Shown piece after piece: positions 46,336 through 56,843 of a stretch of DNA of 64,000 nt. The notes under the pieces were generated by a model. That model was not told the origin of the DNA. It ran no database searches and was given only the letters and a program-made list of their open reading frames with translations. The first letter of the stretch is position 1; each line of letters opens with the position of its first letter. The stretch comes from Epiperipatus broadwayi (taxonomy: Eukaryota; Onychophora; Udeonychophora; Euonychophora; Peripatidae). Location: the NCBI GenBank assembly GCA_028023455.1, contig JAQFVV010000021.1, positions 2,403,851 through 2,467,850 on the forward strand, written 5' to 3'. The translations under genes and the position numbers were made by a program.

Positions 46336-47454
46336 GACATTTGAACTTATTATCTGGTCACTACTATTATATTTTGATAAATATTCTTCAGAACTGGTAA
46401 TACTCTAAGTTAATATCTTGATGTTCCAAAGATGTAATCTCTGATCATGTTCTTCTACAGTCAAATGCAGTACATGACTTTTCATAAATTACAAATCCAA
46501 AACAATATGGCATATATAAAAATTTTATCTGCTCTACAGCAAAAACCAATGTGAGAATCTAAGTAGAATCTTCATTTACAATTTCTTATAATTTCTGCTA
46601 AACAACAAGGTGTGTGGATAAAAATGTAATTGTTTTACAGTTAGAAACACTGTCACTACATAATAAAAATGATATATTGAAAATTTGAATATATTAGATA
46701 TATTAATAAAGAATTTCCCAATTAAACAATACTTTTTATATATTTTTAATAACAATTAAGTTAGAAAATGTTAATAGTTAAGTTGACTCACACCCAGTAA
46801 CTCTTTGGCTTTCTCATCAACTGAATATCATTAGTGCACTTTAAATAAATGCACGAGAAAAGCCACAAAATTGCATTTCTTTTTAAACAATTTTTATCGA
46901 ACTTAATTTCTTTTATTTTTTTAAACTAATCTTCAGAAATACAAGCTAATGAATCTAAATTTAAAAGAAGTAGTAAAGAAAGTTTGCAGTTACTTGAAAA
47001 CTTCGTAATTTAAAGTGCATTTCTTTTTCCTTTTTGCATAAAGTGATATGCATTAATTAACGGTGTTTTTTGTAAAGATTAAGAAAAAACGTTGCCCATG
47101 GCAAGAAGTGATGCAACTATGAATTAAATCGACCATAGAGTGAATACCAAGAACTAACCTTTTTTTCTGAGTATTTTGTGATGGAATAATAATAAAAAAC
47201 TTCTAGAATTATTATGAAAAAGTTAGGTTGTGACTGATTTTGTGAAAAAGTATGGAAGAGAAGTTTACACTGGAGAAGCCCTAATATTTGTGCTGCAGAT
47301 AATTTATTTCATGAATAGAAATAATTAGTATCTCAAACACCACATGATCTTCCAAAAACTAATCATCTGCTAATAAAAATGTTATATTCACATTTATAAA
47401 AAAAAACAACCATGTGTGTGTGTGTGTTATATTTCTATTCACTATGTATATAAG
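46336..47454. other. AT-rich, nothing recognised
   Basis: No supported feature; a short TG repeat at 47414-47428. Confidence 0.5.
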
Positions 47455-47660
47455 TATAGGGGATTTGAACTCAGATTTTCAAGCACCCTTCAACTATCCA
47501 CTCAATCTTATACAACTTATACACATGCCCACACACATGTATCAGTTTATGAGATAGTGTGGATAGTTGAACGGTGCTTGAAAATCTGAGTTCAATTCCT
47601 CTATACTTACAATTAAGCTCCAGGTTTGTGAAGAGTACCTGGTTTTATCAAATATTTTCA
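47455..47660. mobile_element. Rz1 3'-end inverted pair without ribozyme
   Basis: A minus-strand end (GGATTTGAACTCAGATTTTC) faces a plus-strand end (AATCTGAGTTCAATTCC), which is followed by the family linker (CTCCAGGTTTGTGAAG). The ribozyme part is absent. It shows that copies often break at the same ends. Confidence 0.6.
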
Positions 47661-48615
47661 CTATGTATATTTGAATAGCATTATCATGTGATGTGTCACA
47701 GCCCGTGAGAAAAAGTATATGTGACACTCCAGAAATTTAAATTGTACATAGACTATACGCATATTTATTTTAAATGGAATAATCTTCTGAAGCTTTAAAA
47801 GAGAGTGCTCTGAGATATTTTTTGAATAAGATCATAAACCCACAATATGTTTGCATCTACTCCTTTTTTTGAGGTCTTAAGTTATAAAAGAGTGACTTGA
47901 GTTAAGTTCATTCTTTTATTACTTTTTGTAATACGGAATGAAAAGGAATTGGAAGTATAAATTGAAAAAAGAGCTTGATGGTGACGTCTGTGGCTACTTT
48001 TTCTTTAAAGTACAGTGCCTGTATGCGATATACCTATAAACCCCCTGAGTCAGTTTGACTCTAATGTAATTTTAAAAAATATGTAGTATAGTACTTAAAT
48101 GTTATTTCCTTAAATAATTTGCATAACAAATATCAAAAAAAGATATGAAATCCAGCTTTTCGATAAAGATTTATACAATTAGTGCATGTTAACATTTAAT
48201 TAATTAATTTCTGTAAACATCAGTTTTATTTTCAAAACTATTTTGATAAAATTATTTCAAAGCTTGTTAATGAGAGTTAAGAAAATTCATTAAGGAAACC
48301 ATGTGAGATTTAATTAAAACAATTCAATTTTTTTTTTTTAATAGTGTATTTTTTTTAAAAAAAAAAATTGGTTAGGGGGTCACCTTGAAGGTATTTTAAA
48401 TATAACTTGGAGAATGAAAACAATAATCAGATTTATTAGAAGTCAATAAAGTGCTTCTGGGCGCATCTTCTAATTAGATAATTTGAGTTTAAAAGCTATC
48501 ATTTAAAAATTTGTATCCATTCCAAAAAACCATCAGGAGGTCTTTATACGTTCTTCTGCGGATGGAAATTCAATGCTAATATTTTTTCTTTTAATTTGTA
48601 AATTCAATTAAATCT
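47661..48615. other. AT-rich, nothing recognised
   Basis: Poly-T and poly-A runs at 48330-48370; no gene or family recognised. Confidence 0.5.
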
Positions 48616-48763
48616 AAAATTGTACTTGGTTTTTATTTTTTTCTCTCATGTGTCATAGCATCAACCAGGAAGCGAACCCGCTAATCCGGAACAACTGCTT
48701 GTAAAGCAGCGGTCGCTGACCTCTCGACCACCAATGCTTGACAAAAATTGTACTTGGTTTTTA
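48616..48763 (-). mobile_element. tRNA-derived SINE-B with 20-bp target duplication
   Basis: Insert at 48636-48743 on the minus strand: TTGGTGGTCGAGAGGTCAGC (box-A-like), anticodon-like arm CTGCTTTACAAGCAG, GCGGGTTCGCTTCCTGG (box B), signature GCTATGACACATGAG and an A-rich tail. It is bounded by a perfect direct repeat AAAATTGTACTTGGTTTTTA (48616-48635 and 48744-48763), the mark of LINE-driven target-primed insertion. The long region between the arm and box B suggests a class II tRNA ancestor. Confidence 0.88.
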
Positions 48764-48839
48764 AGTATATATATTTTTAACTCTTAGCCTAAAATTATTC
48801 AGAAAAAAAAAGCCATTAAAATATTAATAGATATATTGT

Positions 48840-48990
48840 AGTCCTGTGCCCTGCATGGTCTGATATTATAATGAAGTAGCAGATTCTCGAATGTAATGAC
48901 TATAAATTGTATCCACTCCTGGCACATCCAGCTTTTAAACTTCTTAAAAACTCCCGGAACAATAAAGTATTTGATGATGATGATGATTGT
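48840..48990 (+). pseudogene. possible LINE 3' end
   Basis: Encodes CIHSWHIQLLNFLKTPGTI followed by a stop-free GATGATGATGATG tail. A C-terminus of the LLxFLKxTG type before a GATG tail recalls the ends of some LINEs. Weak evidence; no catalytic domain. Confidence 0.4.
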
Positions 48991-49177
48991 CATATGCAGT
49001 TTAATGCATGATGGTAAAGACAGACCCAAGTTTAAAAGTTCTTGGAGTGAAGCTTTTAGCCTGTTATTTGGTATTCGAACATCACATAGCTTCACCCAAA
49101 CCAATGATTTAATGACAGAGCTAAAAAATTTTGAATTAAAGCTCAACCAGTCATGCCTGATGCATGACATCATGTGA
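48991..49177 (+). other. unassigned open frame
   Basis: About 60 codons open after a CATATGCAG that could act as a splice acceptor, encoding a stretch with KDRPKFKSSWSEAFSLLFGI. I recognise no family. It may be a LINE remnant, an exon or chance. Confidence 0.25.
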
Positions 49178-49346
49178 CCTATTGAGTAATTAATCTTTCA
49201 ATTATTTATACTTTAGTCATATTGTTTTACTATTCACTTGTTTGCTGGAAATTTTGATATAAATGTCTGTATCAAGTTATTAAAAGAATATATTTGCATT
49301 TTTTTATTATTAATTTTAAGTCTTGCAGCTGTTGGTCTTTTACATT

Positions 49347-49547
49347 ACTGTAGACCAAAGTCAGTCATTCTAATTCCAGAATTTATAATTCTGATTTGTA
49401 CTCAATACAGTTTACTGTAGACCAAGGTCAGTCATTCTAATTCCAGAATTTATAATCCTGATTTGGACTCAATACAGTTTACTGTAGACCAAGGTCAGTC
49501 ATTCTAATTCCAGAATTTATAATCCTGATTTGGACTCAATACAGTTT
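49347..49547. repeat. three tandem 67-bp units
   Basis: ACTGTAGACCAAAGTCAGTC starts at 49347, 49414 and 49481. The last two units are nearly identical and the first differs at a few positions. A recent local duplication. Confidence 0.92.
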
Positions 49548-50804
49548 TTCTATTTCATTACATATATGCAAAATTTGCAAGATATATTTTGACTATGCTC
49601 ATCGAACATACATTGGAAATATTATAAACCATCAAAATCCTTTCCAAAATGCATCAGATGATTATAGTCATATTAATCAACTTCAGATCATGATATAAAC
49701 ACAAAGGGAACTATATCAAATCAAAGTAATTCCTGTTGCTAAGCAGGTTAACTACAAACATAATGAAATGTTAAGCTGATCAATGCTAATTTATTATCGT
49801 TGGTAAAATATCCTTATGATATAGTCATTAGTGTATTTATAGTACTAATGATATTAGGCTTTGAATCTATAAAAAACTAGAATTTCTTTTTAGTTTCAAG
49901 AAAATTGGGGATTTTGTTTTTTAAATATACAGTACTTCAGCTCATATCCAAATATTGGTCAGTAATTGGGTATCTGGTTATTTTAATTAATGATTTAAAT
50001 TATATGTTAAATTACATTTGTCATATGAATGTCGACTGTATTTTAAAAAGCTCTGATTATGTAAAATGTATTAATATTTTTAATAATTTTATCTAAAGAA
50101 CTTAAATCTTTCTTTATTTATATCTATCTTTTCAAAGATTCATATAATTTAAAAAAAAAAAAAAAAAATTTATAGCAAGTCATGAACACACCACAGACAA
50201 AAATACTTTAATAAATTATTGTTTTTCTCTCATTTTTAATATAATTAACTCATAGTGCCATTTTCTTTTTGTTTCTAAGTTTTCCTGCCATTATGGTCCT
50301 GTTTTTTGTTAGCTCAGCCTACTATCATTCTTATTTATTTACATCATATCTAGAACCATTTTTTTATTACAGTATTGTCGATTAATAAGTGGGAATGTGT
50401 ATCATTTATTATAACAGCTTTTACTATTTAAACAATTGTATATAACTAGAGATACATGTGTGTTTGTAATTAAGCGATTCTGATTTCATGTTTATATATA
50501 AATGTAATTATGTTGAGAGAAAACATTACTCTATTACATAAATAATAATTATTTTTTGGGGAAAGACACATCTGTAAACTATTTTTTTTTAAATTGCTAA
50601 TTAGATACATTACTTGTAATCAAAAAAAATCATCACTTTCCAATATAGTTACATAATACTTCATATTGTTCATTTTTTAAAATTACATATATAAGTGTAT
50701 GTATAAAATTATTCTATATTTTGTGTATGTAAAACTGTTATACTATTATAATTTAACTCTATTAAACATTTAAAAAATATTGAAAACAGTATTTTTATAG
50801 AAAC
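49548..50804. other. AT-rich, nothing recognised
   Basis: No supported feature; an A run near 50150. Confidence 0.5.
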
Positions 50805-51310
50805 TATAGCCAGGGATAATCTTTAGTTTAATAAACAATTAGTAATAATCATTAATATATTTACATAAAGTTGATGGTGTCAAAGTTGTGAGTGCATAAA
50901 GTTTGACACTTGTAATCAAACAATATTAAACAAATGATTAAAATATGGGTAAGAGATTGTGATCTGTATTTTTCACTTGCATATATTTCACAACATGTGA
51001 ACTATATTTTAAATTATATACAAAAAAAATTAAGTTTAAATATATCTAAGATTGTCAAGCATTGGTGGTTGAGAGGTCAGCGACAGCTGCTTTACAAGCA
51101 GTTGTCCTGGGTTAGTGGGTTCACTTCTCAGCTGATGCTATGACACATGAGAAAAAAATATCTAAGATAGGTATATGAAGTCAAATTATAACATATGGCA
51201 TGTATGTTTTGCTCATTTGAAAAGGAAGTGGATTTTCCAGAAATTAATCCATAGTAAAAAAGGTTGGTCTGGTTTCTGGGCTGATGGATGGATGCAATAG
51301 GATTGAGCTA
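50805..51310 (+). repeat. interspersed repeat H, interrupted by SINE-B
   Basis: Second copy of the repeat at 44341-44800, split by the SINE at 51053-51157. It ends in GATGGATGGATGC, where the other copy has expanded into a GATA array. Confidence 0.55.
51042..51168 (+). mobile_element. tRNA-derived SINE-B with 11-bp target duplication
   Basis: Insert 51053-51157: TTGGTGGTTGAGAGGTCAGC, arm CTGCTTTACAAGCAG, GTGGGTTCACTTCTC (box B), GCTATGACACATGAG, A tail. Flanked by ATATCTAAGAT at 51042-51052 and 51158-51168. Very similar to the 48.6 kb copy, so the family was active fairly recently. Confidence 0.87.
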
Positions 51311-51904
51311 AGATAGAATATGACTTGAAAATATATATTTAATAAAAAAAAATTCTTTTATAAAAATGCAGATACTTTTAACATTACTCAATAGAGATGC
51401 ATTAACATGTTTTTTTATATCCAATTTATATTTCAGTTTTTAATTATCTATTTGCTGTATTTTCTAATTTGGATTTTTTGTAGAGATGTGTGTGTGTGTG
51501 TGTGGATATGAGCTTATTTTCATTCTCTACTTAATATTTATTTTATTTATCAACATTCACCATTTGTATGAGATATGCCTCAATGTCTTCAACACTATAA
51601 CACTGTCAACAATTTGATGCATTGAATCTTTCTTCAATTTATGGCAATTTTTTTATTTTCATTTCATGGTTTAGCATAATGGTGCATGAGATTGGTTGAT
51701 TCAAATTCTAATGACTCTTGTATCTATTTTATGTTGAGAATAGAACAACTCAGTTGATCAAATAAAATGGTACTACTTTTTTACATATCGCCATTGTGAA
51801 TTATTCTAAAACCTAAAGGTTTCTGCATGGATTCTTAGTTGATTAAATGCTGGTTGAAATCCAGTTGTGTCACTTATATATAATAAATAATATTAATGAT
51901 CAAA
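51311..51904. other. AT-rich, nothing recognised
   Basis: A short TG repeat at 51487-51504; otherwise nothing. Confidence 0.5.
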
Positions 51905-52445
51905 TGGTTTTGTTGCTCAAGAATTCATAAGATATTTGAATGCTGGAAGTGCCAGAACTGGATTTAACCCAAGGATCTTAATTCCAGAATCTAAAGTGCC
52001 AGAAGTGGAATCAATCAAAGGATCTTAATTCCAGAACTCCAAGGGCCAGAACTGGAATAAATCCAAGGATCTTAATTCGAGAATCCAAAGTGCCAGAACT
52101 GAAATCAATCCAATGATCTTAATTCCAGAATACAAAGTGCCAGAACTGGAATCAATCCAAGGATTTTAATTCCAGAATCCAAAGTGCCAGAACTGGAATC
52201 AATCCAAGGATCTTAATTTGAGAATCCAAAGTGCCAGAACTGGAATCAATCCAATGATCTTAATTCCTGAATACAAAGTGCAAGAACTGGAATCAATCCA
52301 AGGATCTTAATTCCAGAATCCAAAGTGCCAGAACTGGAATCAATCCAAGGATCTTAATTCCATAATCCAAAGTGCCAGAACTGGAATCAATCCAAGGACT
52401 TTAATTCCAGAAACTGACACTCTACAATATGTGCTAAATCATTCA
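51905..52445 (-). repeat. SINE-A with internal 47-bp minisatellite
   Basis: On the minus strand the SINE-A head (GATTTAGCAC..., TAGAGTGTCAGTTTCTGG) near 52435-52400 leads into about ten 47-bp units (for example starts at 52086, 52133 and 52180 of CAAAGTGCCAGAACTGGAAT as read on the plus strand). It then continues into the family tail (AATTCTTGAGCAACAAAACC) near 51910. The unit holds the box-B-like part of the SINE (compare the single copy at 55160). The minisatellite therefore arose inside one SINE. Confidence 0.85.
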
Positions 52446-52717
52446 TGGTATTTCAATACAGTAGCTGCAATCAAACTATCACTTGGATACTCACTTATGG
52501 ATCAATTGTGATTTGCATGCCAATTCACTCTACAAATATTTATCATTATTAATTCTTTTTATATGCAGTTGTCTTTCAACTGTTTCTTATAAGTGGAAAA
52601 TAAATTATGCAGTCTTGTCTTGAAATTAAGTAAATATATCTAGAGGAATATATGTCACCAATATTAAAATTTTCTTCTACTTCTTCTTATTTGAATTTCT
52701 GAATTATATAGTATAAT

Positions 52718-53018
52718 ATACCCATATACATCTCAATATACACTCTGCAATGCAGTTTAACATAGGATTTATTTTATCTCCTCTTGCCTACAGTTTCAAT
52801 TGTCAAGCAGCCATCATCAGAGCTTTTACAAACCTCACCACTCCTACTCCTCTAACTAAAATAACTTTTTTTATTTCAGATAGAGGAATAAGAGTGGTGA
52901 GGTAAATAAAAGCTCTGATGATCACTGCTGGACAGTTGAAACTGCAGGCAAGAGGAGATAAAATAAATCATATGTTAAACTGCATTGTACAATATAAATT
53001 GATGTGTATATGGGGTAT
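52718..53018. mobile_element. foldback element (300 bp) with CTGATGA...GAAAC blocks
   Basis: Ends ATACCCATATACATCTCAAT and the imperfect complement. Both arms carry CTCTGATGAT, a hairpin-prone GCTG/CAGT segment and TTGAAACTG, resembling a hammerhead core in which the cleavage-site U is lost. The sense is minus on the left arm and plus on the right. The ribozyme reading is speculative. Confidence 0.65.
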
Positions 53019-53779
53019 CACTAATATTATTATAAAGTACTGACAATAATTATAGTGAATTGTTTGAAAACACAGTTTGAAACAATTAAATAACAGGGTG
53101 GTCTTTCAATAAAAAAGTTGTGTTTGGATCATATATTTACAACTAGAAAGTTAGTGAAGACCAAAGCTAGATAAGATATGCATATAATTTGTACTGGTGT
53201 TACTTCAAAATTGCTGTCAAAAGCAATGAAAAGAACCAGGAGGGATAATTTATCATTCTGTATGGTGTATAACAATTATAAATTCTGGAGTTTATGGTCT
53301 TAGATCATACGCCATTCTATCAACTATGGTACTCAAACTGGATTATAAACTTCTGAAAAATAAACTACTTAATTGCTTTACATGTATGTTTTCATGCAAT
53401 AATAGAATGTCACTGCCTGGATCTAAGGGTCTACAAATCATGGTTTTATCTCTGTCATTTCTTACATTCCAAATTCTTATAACCTCTCAATCGGTATGTC
53501 ATTCACTTTAATTGTGCTGAAAATTTGATTTATGTAATTAGAAGAAAATTTTATTCCAATATATTGTTTTCAGAAGACCAGATTTGCAGTAAAAGATATG
53601 TGGGCATTGAATTAATTATGAGAAACTTTATGGTGAGATATTTCAAGTGGTGCATAATATCAATTTTAAAAACAAAGCTTATGTTTGAAATAGTATATTA
53701 TTATATTTGGCAGAAATGTGACTAATCACAGAAGAAAATAATGTAGATTATTGTTAATAGAAATACATTTAAATAGATT
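53019..53779. other. AT-rich, nothing recognised
   Basis: Two short open frames (53326-53511, 53525-53725) show no recognisable domain. Confidence 0.5.
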
Positions 53780-54010
53780 ATTGGTTTAATTCAGTATGAA
53801 GCTCAGGGTTAGAGAAAATAATAATTCAAGAGATCAAAGAAGTGATTGTTGTGGAAATTGGTATGGTCATGTTAGAGAAGAAATAAGAACTGGATACTAG
53901 AGATGGTGATTCATTGGAAAGTGAAGGGAAAGTGGAAAAAGGAAACTCAAAAAGGGGTAAAAGGTGGACCAGATAATCAGCATGAGAAGGAATAATGTTT
54001 CAGAGGGAGA
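53780..54010 (+). pseudogene. possible LINE C-terminal fragment
   Basis: With frameshifts it reads WYGHVR, then a KVKGKWKKETQK-like basic stretch, recalling the WYGHVxRR...GKRKRGRPxxRW end of several LINE ORF2 proteins. Too short and broken to place in a clade. Confidence 0.4.
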
Positions 54011-54208
54011 TGTTATGTAGAGAGATATAATGCAGGAGAACATTTTATAATTATATATCCATGAATTTGGATTGTTCTGTTCTAAACTGCCTCTTATAAA
54101 AAATAATAAAACAAGTTAGTGACCTGTAATTCTGGATAAATAGAAACTTTCTACAGACAATATTCAGCTAAGTATTCAGTTAAACTGGCTCTTTAGAATA
54201 AAAACAGG

Positions 54209-54600
54209 CAAAACTCTCCATATAGTAGTGCCACTCAGTGCAAACCAGAGTAACCAATGGATGCCAGAAGACTTGTGCATAAAATCCCTATCTAGTGCCT
54301 ACTCATCCAACATCCCCATACTTGTTTTTAGTTTGTGGCTTTTGTCAGTGAGAAGCTTTGGATCTGAGAGCACTGCACTAGATTCAAAGCTCTTCACTGA
54401 TGAAATCCACAAGTTGGAAACTAGTCTGGTGATGTTGGATGAGTAGGCACTAGATAGGGATTTTATGCACAAGCCTTGTGGCATTCACTGATTACTCTGG
54501 CTTGCACTGAGTGGCACTACTGTATGGAGAGTTTTGCCTGTTTTAATAACAGTTATGAGCAAGCATAAGAAATGGTGATCATATGATGTTTAGTGCTCTT
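54209..54600. mobile_element. Rz2 foldback, two-armed copy
   Basis: Termini AGGCAAAACTCTCCATATAG (54209) and CTGTATGGAGAGTTTTGCCT (54540) bound arms of about 165 bp in inverted order. The outer GAGCAAGCATAAGAAATGG and GATCATATGATGTTTAGTG blocks follow at 54555-54595. Each arm carries the ribozyme-like region, so a transcript could fold on itself along its full length. The most complete Rz2 in the window. Confidence 0.85.
54389..54434 (+). ncRNA. hammerhead-like motif (Rz2)
   Basis: CTGATGA (54397-54403), GAAA (54417-54420), stem III ACTAGT (54420-54425), cleavage-site C at 54426. Stem I (CTCTTCA/TGGTGA) keeps four or five pairs. Stem II is poor. The partner arm has decayed to CTGACAA. Confidence 0.5.
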
Positions 54601-54789
54601 TAGAATAGTGACTTAATGCACGTTGATGATATTTAGCTATTTGTCAGCTAAGATAAACTTCATTTCAATGGATTGCTGAAGAGAAAGACCTTTTTAATAG
54701 ACCTTCATAGAAAAACAATGGAAAAAAACATTATTAATCCTAACTTATCAATTTATTGAATAGTAAAGATTTAGCAATTTTCCACCATA

Positions 54790-54980
54790 TTTTATGCCAA
54801 TGGCTAAGCTTAAATAACTAAATAAACCACATAGCCACTACCAGATAAACTATATACCCATCACTATTAGGTGAATATCTAAGCCAATTTCAACTTTTAC
54901 TTGATCTATATTCGAACCCAAATCTTCGCTGATAGGCAGATGCATTAAGCCAGCTAATAATTACAGCTAGAATCCAAAAT
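54790..54980 (-). mobile_element. tRNA-derived SINE, single copy
   Basis: Minus strand: TTAGCTGGCTTAATGC (box A, complement of 54942-54957), then TTTGGGTTCGAATA (box B, complement of about 54908-54921) at usual tRNA spacing. The body is AT-rich. No second copy seen in the window. Confidence 0.55.
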
Positions 54981-55114
54981 GGAAACAATTAAAGTTATTT
55001 AATTAAAGAAATTTCCAAGTTTAATTGAGTTTTTCCAAACCAGAGTTTAATTTCCACACGAGCAAACTTCTTTATTTAATCCATCCATTTCACATACAAT
55101 AATAAAAATAATGG

Positions 55115-55235
55115 AATGGATTTATTGCTCGGAAGCTCATAAGAAGTTCGAACCTGGAAGTGCCAGAATTGGAATCCATCTGAGGACCTTATGCTCCAAA
55201 AGATGATGTGCTACCACCGAACTAAACCATACAGA
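55115..55235 (-). mobile_element. SINE-A, single unexpanded copy
   Basis: Minus strand: TTAGTTCGGTGGTAGCACAT (box A), a box-B-like GGATTCCAATTCTGGCACTT stretch, GGTTCGAACTTCTTATGAGC and tail CGAGCAATAAATCC. It shows the state of the family before the 47-bp expansion at 52 kb. Confidence 0.75.
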
Positions 55236-55308
55236 GGAGCTTGTATATATAAACATATAATATGAATAAACAAGACATTTATTTTTTTATATAGTGCGAT
55301 TTTTTTTT

Positions 55309-55838
55309 TATAATCTATAATATTAATAAGCCAATAAGCTAATACACATGCGCTTTGCAGATGTCACTATATAAATGAATACTCCCACTTTTTCAAACAC
55401 AAGATAAAGTCTTTAAGAAAATATACAATGAATCCACCTATATTTTCGACCCAACTGTATATGTATGGGTAAATCTGAAGTGTTTGAAATGAAGAGCATG
55501 AAGTTATTAATTGATCACTTTAAATTACTTTTTTACTAGTAAATGAATGACACCAATGAAATTTCTAGAATTTATGATGTATCGTAAATTCTAGAAATTT
55601 CATTGGCGTCATTCATTTACGTAATAAAAAAGTAATTTAAAGTGATCAATTAATAATTTTAAACACTTCAGATTTGCCCATACATATACGGTTGGATCGA
55701 AAATATAGGTGGATTCATTCTATATTTTCTTAAAGACTTTATCTTGTGTTTGAAAAAAGTGGGATTATTCATTTATATAGTGACATCTGCAAAGCGCATG
55801 TGTATTAGCTTATTGGCTTATTAATATTATAGATTATA
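55309..55838. mobile_element. near-perfect 530-bp palindrome
   Basis: Arms of about 265 bp starting TATAATCTATAATATTAATA and ending with the exact complement; CACATGCGCTTTGCAGATGT on the left matches the complement of ACATCTGCAAAGCGCATGTG on the right. Centre near 55573. Only a few differences separate the arms, which makes it the youngest foldback here. No coding capacity. Confidence 0.9.
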
Positions 55839-56456
55839 ATATGGATAAGTAATCTAATTTTTTACAATCGTTTTTAATTTATTAAAAAGGTAAACTGTTT
55901 TTTTTCCTAAAGACTGATTTGTGACCCAAGATGTTTAAGTATTTTTATATGTGTGCGTGTGTGTGAAATATTATTTAATTCTTTTTTCCCCCCAGTTTTA
56001 TTTTAATAAAGTTTTTTTTTTTTTAAATGTTAAAAACAGTGTTTTTTTTCTTCCCAAAAACAGTTATATAATCTGTTTTTCTGTTTTTTAAGAAAATACT
56101 TATATAAAAATATATATATTTTTATAAACAAATCAATAAGAAAAATGAATTTTAAAAGGTTTACATAAATAACAATTTTAATATTACTTTTACATTTATA
56201 CATTTTTTAACTTTAATATTTCCAATGGATATTCAATAATTGAAATAACTGTAATTTTTGAAAACTGAACGTAATTACAGTATTACATTTAAAAAAAGAT
56301 AATAGATTAAATTAATCCTAAAATTATATTTAAAAAAACATCTGCATACTACACAGTAATATACATGAAAAGATGAATGCTGGTGTTAACAAAAAGTTAT
56401 CAAAAGTATAATGCATAGCAAAGGTGTTATATACGTTTGAAAAAGAATACTTTGTT
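55839..56456. other. AT-rich, nothing recognised
   Basis: Homopolymer T runs; no supported feature. Confidence 0.5.
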
Positions 56457-56703
<247 letters not shown>

Positions 56704-56843
56704 TCTTCAATTCAATTCAATTCAATTTATTCATAAATAAACAGCTCAAACAAGGCCACAAGTATTTACAAAGTAATATATATCTGTATTATAAATTACA
56801 AAGTAGTACATACAGATATGTAAAAATATTATTTACATTATTG

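Noticed and set aside
52718-53018. Hammerhead in the 300-bp foldback
   Set aside because: CTGATGA and GAAAC are present, but the cleavage-site U and stem I pairing are missing, so it is not listed as a ribozyme.
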